DNA of 64,000 nt. It comes from Tolypothrix sp. NIES-4075. Its GTDB lineage: Bacteria > Cyanobacteriota > Cyanobacteriia > Cyanobacteriales > Nostocaceae. Positions 59,742 to 64,000 of this stretch are shown in pieces (the first letter of the stretch is position 1; the number at the start of each line of letters is the position of its first letter). Location of the stretch: positions 589,852 through 653,851 of the forward strand of contig NZ_BDUC01000004.1 in NCBI RefSeq assembly GCF_002218085.1, in the 5' to 3' direction. The notes under the pieces were generated by a model. It ran no database searches, was not told the origin of the DNA, and worked only from the letters and a program-made list of their open reading frames with translations. The position numbers were made by a program, and so were the translations under genes.

Positions 59742-61025
59742 ATGACTCAAACTCTAAAATCTTCTATTTCTCACGCGCCGATCGCTCGCACTGTGTTGAG
59801 CAATGGTATCGTATTATTGGTAGCAGAAAATCCCGCAGCTGATATCATTGCAGCGCGGATTTTTATTCGTGCTGGTAGTTGTAACGAACACCCACAGCAG
59901 TCAGGGTTAGCGCATTTGCTATCTACAGTGCTGACAAAAGGATGCGATGGACTTTCTAGCTTGCAAATCGCCGAACATGTAGAATCTATGGGGGCAGGTT
60001 TGAGTGCAGATAGTGCCGCCGATTATTTTTTGGTGTCATTGAAGACTGTTACCGCAGATTTTGCGGATATTTTGGGTTTGGCGGGGCGAATTATGCGATC
60101 GCCTACTTTTCCCGAAGTTGAAGTAGAATTAGAACGGCGTCTAGCTTTACAAGATATTCGCTCTCAAAAAGAGCAACCATTTACCATCGCCTTTGACCAA
60201 CTGCGCCAGGTAATGTATCAAAATCATCCCTATGCAATGTCGGTGCTAGGAGATGAAACAACTATGGGCAGTTTGACTCGTGCCGATTTAGTCAAGTATC
60301 ATCAGACATATTTTCGTCCAGATAATCTGGTAATTAGTATTGCCGGTCGAGTCACACTAAAAGATGCAGTTAATTTAGTAGAAAAAATATTTGGAGATTG
60401 GCAAGCTCCACCCGAACCACTGCCCATAGTACATTTTCCCCATATAAAGGTAGAACCACAGCAAAGACTCAAAGCGCAACAAACACAGCAATCAGTCATT
60501 ATGCTGGGTTATCTCGGACCATCAGTGCGGACTGCGGATTATGCTCCATTGAAGTTGTTATCTACCTACCTAGGAAATGGGCTTTCTAGTCGCTTGTTTG
60601 TCGAATTGCGCGAAAAGCGGGGTTTAGCTTACGAAGTGTCCGCATTTTATCCTACAAGGCTGCATCCCGCCTCATTTGTAGTTTACATGGGAACCGCGCC
60701 GGAAAATACCAGCATCGCTTTAACCGGACTGCGAACAGAAGTAGATTTACTCTCTAGCAACCAATTAGAAGAAAGCGCACTTCAAGCCGCGAAAAATAAG
60801 ATACTGGGGCAGTATGCTTTAGGTAAACAAACTAACGCTCAAATTGCTCAAGTATATGGCTGGTATGAAATTTTAGGGTTAGGAATTGATTTTGACTTAT
60901 TGTTTCAAGAGTTAATTGCCGATGTGAGTGTTAAAGATGCGATCAAAGCAGCTAATCAATATTTACGGGAACCTTATTTATCCTTAGTCGGTCAACAGGA
61001 AGCTATTAATAGTGCAATAAACTAG
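59742..61025 (+). CDS. M16-family peptidase-like protein, zinc site lost (partner subunit)
   Basis: 427 residues. The position of the zinc motif reads LAHLLSTVLTKG, with only the first His left, so no catalysis. It keeps the substrate-binding Arg/Tyr region of partner subunits (EKRGLAYEVSAFY) and a Gly-rich loop. Lies 69 bases after the active subunit on the same strand. Confidence 0.9.
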   Translation: MTQTLKSSISHAPIARTVLSNGIVLLVAENPAADIIAARIFIRAGSCNEHPQQSGLAHLLSTVLTKGCDGLSSLQIAEHVESMGAGLSADSAADYFLVSLKTVTADFADILGLAGRIMRSPTFPEVEVELERRLALQDIRSQKEQPFTIAFDQLRQVMYQNHPYAMSVLGDETTMGSLTRADLVKYHQTYFRPDNLVISIAGRVTLKDAVNLVEKIFGDWQAPPEPLPIVHFPHIKVEPQQRLKAQQTQQSVIMLGYLGPSVRTADYAPLKLLSTYLGNGLSSRLFVELREKRGLAYEVSAFYPTRLHPASFVVYMGTAPENTSIALTGLRTEVDLLSSNQLEESALQAAKNKILGQYALGKQTNAQIAQVYGWYEILGLGIDFDLLFQELIADVSVKDAIKAANQYLREPYLSLVGQQEAINSAIN

Positions 61026-61085
61026 CTTTTTTATAAAGCCAAGCCGCTGTATTATTAGCATCAGAATCAACCGGGGGTAAATTCA

Positions 61086-62201
61086 ATGAAAGGCAGCCAA
61101 ATAGTAAGTAGATCTAACTGCTTACAAACATCAATAGCATCTCGTTTTTTTTCTGCCAGCAAGTTTTATTTGTTACCTCTCTGCTTTGCTACACCTGTGC
61201 TAATTGGTTCAAGCGTAGTATCATTTGCAGCACCACCAGAAATTGCCCAAGTAGTTGTTGGAGGCAACGTCAATCGTCCTACCCTGAAACTTGGTAGTCA
61301 AGGAGAGCGAGTTTCCGAATTACAGGGAGCGTTGAAACTTTTGGGCTATTACACAGGTGCAGTTGATGGAAACTTTAACCAAACGACGGCAACCGCTGTT
61401 TCTCAGTTTAAACAAGCAGCGGGTTTGGCTCCAGATGGCATTGTTGATGCCAACACTTGGGCTAGACTTTTCCCAGGTGAAGGAACGGTAGCTTCTTCCC
61501 CTGCTTCACCTAACCCCGCATCCAAGTTTCCCACTCCTGAGCCGAAACCGTCTAGCCCAACGACAACAAGCACCTCACAAACAACCGTCAGACAATCATC
61601 ACCAGGCAGTAATACTTCAACTACTCGTTCTGAACAAACTTTGCGTACTACCTCAACCGATGGTGCTGGACAAACTTCTAGTTCTGAGCAAACAGTTCGT
61701 ACTACTTCCACCACTGGTTCTAGGGAAACTGTTCGCACTCCTCGAACTCCTCGAAGTCAAACTAGCAGTTCTGCGGAAACTGTTCGCACTCCTCGAACTC
61801 CTCGAAACCAAACTGCTAGTTCTGGTGAAACTGTTCGCACTCGTCAAACAAGCAGTTCTAAACAAACTCCTCGCACTCGTCAAACTGCTAGTTCTAGTGA
61901 AACTGTTCGCACTCGTCAAACTAGTAGTTCTGGACAAACTACTCGGCAAACTCCTGCTATTCAGTACACCGCAGGGGGAATGCCGATTTTGCGGATAGGA
62001 ATGCGTGGTCCTGAAGTTGTTAAACTGCAAGAAAGACTGAAAAGACTTGGTTTTTTGGATGGTGATGTAGATGGAGATTTTGGCGCATCTACTGAAGCTG
62101 CGGTGAAAGCTGCACAACAACGCTATGGTTTAGAGCCTGATGGTATAGCTGGTGGTGCTACTTGGGACGTTCTCACACGGCGTCGCAGTCAACCGCGTTA
62201 G
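61086..62201 (+). CDS. secreted protein with two peptidoglycan-binding domains and a Thr/Arg repeat linker
   Basis: 371 residues. The N-terminal hydrophobic stretch YLLPLCFATPVLIGSSVV is a likely signal peptide. PG_binding_1 domains lie at ~65-128 (GYYTGAVDGNF) and ~300-365 (GFLDGDVDGDFG). The ~160-residue linker is Ser/Thr/Arg/Gln-rich, with tandem units such as ETVRTPRTPRNQTASSG and ETVRTRQTSSSKQT. Likely anchors in the cell wall with a flexible, strongly basic spacer. A smaller relative is at 34644-35108. Confidence 0.87.
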   Translation: MKGSQIVSRSNCLQTSIASRFFSASKFYLLPLCFATPVLIGSSVVSFAAPPEIAQVVVGGNVNRPTLKLGSQGERVSELQGALKLLGYYTGAVDGNFNQTTATAVSQFKQAAGLAPDGIVDANTWARLFPGEGTVASSPASPNPASKFPTPEPKPSSPTTTSTSQTTVRQSSPGSNTSTTRSEQTLRTTSTDGAGQTSSSEQTVRTTSTTGSRETVRTPRTPRSQTSSSAETVRTPRTPRNQTASSGETVRTRQTSSSKQTPRTRQTASSSETVRTRQTSSSGQTTRQTPAIQYTAGGMPILRIGMRGPEVVKLQERLKRLGFLDGDVDGDFGASTEAAVKAAQQRYGLEPDGIAGGATWDVLTRRRSQPR

Positions 62202-62268
62202 ATTACCTCTTGGGATTGATGTAGGTAAAAAGAGAATTTTACATAAGCATTATTTATCAACTGTAATG

Positions 62269-62315
62269 AGTCGATTTTCGTATCCCCTGAAGTTTTCAGT
62301 ACGAGAAAATCGACT
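62269..62315. terminator. hairpin after the peptidoglycan-binding gene
   Basis: Arms AGTCGATTTTCGTA / TACGAGAAAATCGACT with one bulged base, then TTATTA. Confidence 0.7.
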
Positions 62316-62335
62316 TATTATTTAATTAATTCGCT

Positions 62336-62390
62336 GTAGTGAGGACTTTAGTCCTCATCTTATAAGATAAGGACTGAAGTCCTTACTACG
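62336..62390. repeat. palindromic repeat, GTAGTGAGGAC family (copy 4)
   Basis: GTAGTGAGGACTTTAGTCCT ... AAGGACTGAAGTCCTTACTA with centre CATCTTATAAGAT. The most complete copy in the window, 16 bases before the next gene. Confidence 0.88.
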
Positions 62391-62406
62391 AAAATGTAAA
62401 AAACTT

Positions 62407-62760
62407 ATGCGACACTTTTTGTTAACTTGGTTAGGGACAGCGATCGCCTTACTGATTACGGCTCATTTCGTTCCTGGCTTTATCGTCAAGACTTTTGTCA
62501 CAGCGCTTGTGGCTGCCGTTATTCTAGGGCTAGTTAATGCGATCGTTAGACCGATTTTAAGTCTTTTGACCTTGCCAATTAATCTAATTACTTTTGGGTT
62601 GTTTACATTTGTCATCAACGCCTTTACACTTTGGCTAGCAAGCGTCCTCACTCCTGGTTATGGTTTTGAGATTCGCGGCATTTTGCCTGCTTTGTTGGGT
62701 TCAATTGTGCTGGCGATCGTTTCTACCATAATTAATTACTTACTCAGAGTAATTGACTAG
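62407..62760 (+). CDS. four-helix membrane protein of the phage_holin_4_2 family
   Basis: 117 residues, four transmembrane helices; LGTAIALLITAHFVPGF, LGLVNAIVRPILSLLTLPIN and NAFTLWLASVLTPGY are typical of this widespread family. Despite its name it is common in non-phage settings; there are no phage genes here. Function unknown. Confidence 0.88.
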   Translation: MRHFLLTWLGTAIALLITAHFVPGFIVKTFVTALVAAVILGLVNAIVRPILSLLTLPINLITFGLFTFVINAFTLWLASVLTPGYGFEIRGILPALLGSIVLAIVSTIINYLLRVID

Positions 62761-63100
62761 ATAAAGGTAAAAAAAGATATTTTTTTATAAGATGACTGTT
62801 TTTTGATAAAACATATCATGTCCGTAACCATAACACCCAGATCCCCGACAACTTATGCGGATACCGCTGGCGAATTGGGGATCTTATCACTACGGGTGAA
62901 GACCCCTTGACTATAAAAACCCTTAATAACCCAAGTTGCTAGTTATAGATTTAGGCGATCGCAAATTACCACTTAAGGAATAAATCCCCTCCAAGGATAA
63001 AAAATGAGGGGAAGATGCGTTTAAGAAGCAATTGCTATCTATGCGCTTCCCCTAATTCCTAATTCCAAACTCCAAACTCCAAACTCCAAATTCTTAACTT
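62761..63100. other. intergenic region between convergent genes, with a hairpin and tandem repeats
   Basis: 340 bases. 62839-62884 has arms AGATCCCC / GGGGATCT. 63048-63118 is a CCAAACTCCAAACTCC / TAACTCCTAACTCC tandem array that runs into the end of the GDT1 reading frame. No gene seen. Confidence 0.65.
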
Positions 63101-63727
63101 TTAACTCCTAACTCCTTCTATCGCTGCCACTACACCAAACACGATAAATAAGCATCCGCCAATTAGGGTAAGTTGGCGTTCGGAAATTCGTCCAGCGATG
63201 AGTCGTCCACAACTTACGGCAATGACTGCACAAATAGAATGTCCTAATATGGCACCGAGGGTTACACCAAAAGCGTTCTTGCTAGCGGCTAGAGCAATGG
63301 TGGCAAATTGTGTGCGATCGCCCCATTCTGCCATAAATGTTAATACAAAGGCTTCTAATATAATTGACAGTGGCGTTTTTTTCTTGGGCTGTTGTTTTTC
63401 TGCCTGTTCTACCGCTTCTTTTGCCTCTTCTAGTACTTCTGCATCACAACTCAAAGCCGACATCCGACTCGCGTCATACAACAGCTTCATACCAAAGCCG
63501 ATAAATAAAACAATTTCTGCGTAATGAATATAAAGCTTTGGCAAGAAAGATACCGCTTGTCCCGCTACCACAGAAATTATTGTCATCGCAGCTAAAGCCG
63601 CGATCGCACCGATTAATACTAAGCGTCGCGAGTGACGCATAGCTAAAATTGCGGCGATAAAAAAGGTTTTATCTCCTAACTCGGAAACTGTGATTAATAA
63701 TAAACCTGCGGTAAAAGCTGTTAACAC
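63101..63727 (-). CDS. GDT1/TMEM165-family manganese exporter (Mnx-like)
   Basis: 208 residues, GTG start with TAAGGAG upstream. Six transmembrane helices in two halves, each with the family motif: SELGDKTFFIAAI near residue 15 and AEWGDRTQFATIA near 135. A charged cytosolic loop separates them. In Synechocystis the homologue Mnx moves Mn2+ out of the cytosol, probably into the thylakoid lumen. A Mn2+ riboswitch lies upstream. The last residues (GVRS) are encoded by a tandem repeat. Confidence 0.92.
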   Translation of the reverse strand: MLTAFTAGLLLITVSELGDKTFFIAAILAMRHSRRLVLIGAIAALAAMTIISVVAGQAVSFLPKLYIHYAEIVLFIGFGMKLLYDASRMSALSCDAEVLEEAKEAVEQAEKQQPKKKTPLSIILEAFVLTFMAEWGDRTQFATIALAASKNAFGVTLGAILGHSICAVIAVSCGRLIAGRISERQLTLIGGCLFIVFGVVAAIEGVRS

Positions 63728-63815
63728 TCTCTCAAGCTCCTAAGGATTTTTTTCCTGTGTGAAGCTTAATGAGAGTTGCGAAACTTCACTAAGCTTCACA
63801 CTTTTTTGTGTGAAC
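63728..63815 (-). promoter_or_regulatory. expression platform between Mn riboswitch and GDT1 start
   Basis: On the minus strand GTGTGAAGCTTA can pair either with the upstream TTCACAC just after the aptamer or, perfectly over 12 bases, with the downstream TAAGCTTCACAC. ACTCTCATTAAGCTT can instead pair with the ribosome-binding region GAGCTTGAGAGAGT. The choice between pairings could expose or hide the start site. No U-tract, so translational control is more likely than termination (inference). Confidence 0.55.
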
Positions 63816-63940
63816 TCAGTGAAGGTCTCGCTATCAAATATCTAAATACTTGCCATCTGAACCAGGTTTATCACCAGTATGTTGATTCAAATGTACTGGC
63901 TTTCGATTCTTTTGCCAGCAGCTACTCCCCTTCTAGGTGA
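63816..63940 (-). promoter_or_regulatory. yybP-ykoY manganese riboswitch aptamer
   Basis: Minus-strand landmarks in order: AGAAGGGGAGTAGC (L1 motif), P2 stem CTGGC/GCCAG, ATCAACATACT (conserved L3-side motif), P3 closing ATACT/AGTAT, and TAGCGAGACCTTCAC (3' signature GCnAGACCUU). P1 pairs GAAGG with CCTTC. This matches the yybP-ykoY class, which binds Mn2+ and commonly controls Mn exporters, as here. Confidence 0.85.
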
Positions 63941-63945
63941 ATGTA

Positions 63946-63974
63946 ATTATACATCTATCCCAGGTACGAGTCAA
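63946..63974 (-). promoter_or_regulatory. promoter of the GDT1 gene and its riboswitch
   Basis: Minus strand TTGACT (63974-63969), 17-base spacer, TATAAT (63951-63946), placing +1 just before the aptamer. Confidence 0.75.
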
Positions 63975-64000
63975 GCAAGTAGGAATCAAGCAGTTTTGTA

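Noticed and set aside
61660..61950. CRISPR array
   Set aside because: The repeats are coding units of the peptidoglycan-binding protein linker; they are irregular, in frame and without unique spacers.
62407..62760. Prophage holin
   Set aside because: The holin-named family is widespread outside phages and no phage genes occur in the window.

Overview
The window reads as a chromosome segment of a filamentous, probably heterocyst-forming (Nostocales-type) cyanobacterium. This is inferred from dense GCGATCGC (HIP1) octamers, families typical of cyanobacteria (PSRP-3/Ycf65, a CYP110-like P450, phylloquinone genes, 6S RNA beside purK, lumenal pentapeptide proteins, WD40 STAND/kinase proteins) and many short tandem and palindromic repeats between genes. 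No species can be named from sequence alone.

Layout. 1-10 kb: end of an SPFH/flotillin gene, a WD40 protein with a kinase fold that has lost its catalytic residues, PSRP-3, a HAD hydrolase, a cytosolic alpha-amylase, a P450, a TPR protein, ruvB and hisF. 10.2-11.5 kb: tRNA-Ala(GGC), followed immediately by what looks like one end of a type V-K CRISPR-associated transposon (TnsB-type repeats, a solitary V-K-like CRISPR repeat, a small XRE regulator). 11.5-23.1 kb, minus strand: two pentapeptide proteins, an Lhr-like helicase, two histidine kinases, a DUF2791/BrxD-like ATPase, a coiled-coil protein with a TerB_C-like tail and a DUF815 ATPase. 23.1-27 kb: a TMEM14 protein, then an aminoglycoside-phosphotransferase-fold gene beside a HopA1-family gene, the two-enzyme combination used for dehydration in class V lanthipeptides and thioamitides. 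27.1-33 kb: phylloquinone genes menI, menE, menC, menA and menF. 33-42 kb: proA, a peptidoglycan-binding protein, an M48 protease, an aldehyde dehydrogenase destroyed by an IS200/IS605 element, mazG, a DUF2227 protein and tRNA-Val(TAC). 42-52 kb: a 56-residue proline-rich ORF, a composite palindromic repeat region, an AAA_35/14-WD40 protein, DUF938, tRNA-Ala(TGC), trhO, an O-methyltransferase and a second GH13 enzyme. 52-64 kb: a phosphoribulokinase paralogue, radC, tRNA-Val(CAC), a HicB remnant, a pentapeptide protein overlapping purK, 6S RNA, an M16 peptidase pair, a second peptidoglycan-binding protein, a four-helix membrane protein, and a GDT1/Mnx manganese exporter behind a yybP-ykoY riboswitch.

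Three themes stand out. First, interspersed repeats of several unrelated families occur between genes and also inside reading frames without breaking them (helicase, menI tail, menE, menC, a histidine kinase, mazG, hicB). Second, two tRNA genes carry transposon-end-like arrays downstream. Third, the phosphotransferase/HopA1 pair is the best candidate for an uncharacterised modification system, although no convincing precursor peptide is visible nearby.
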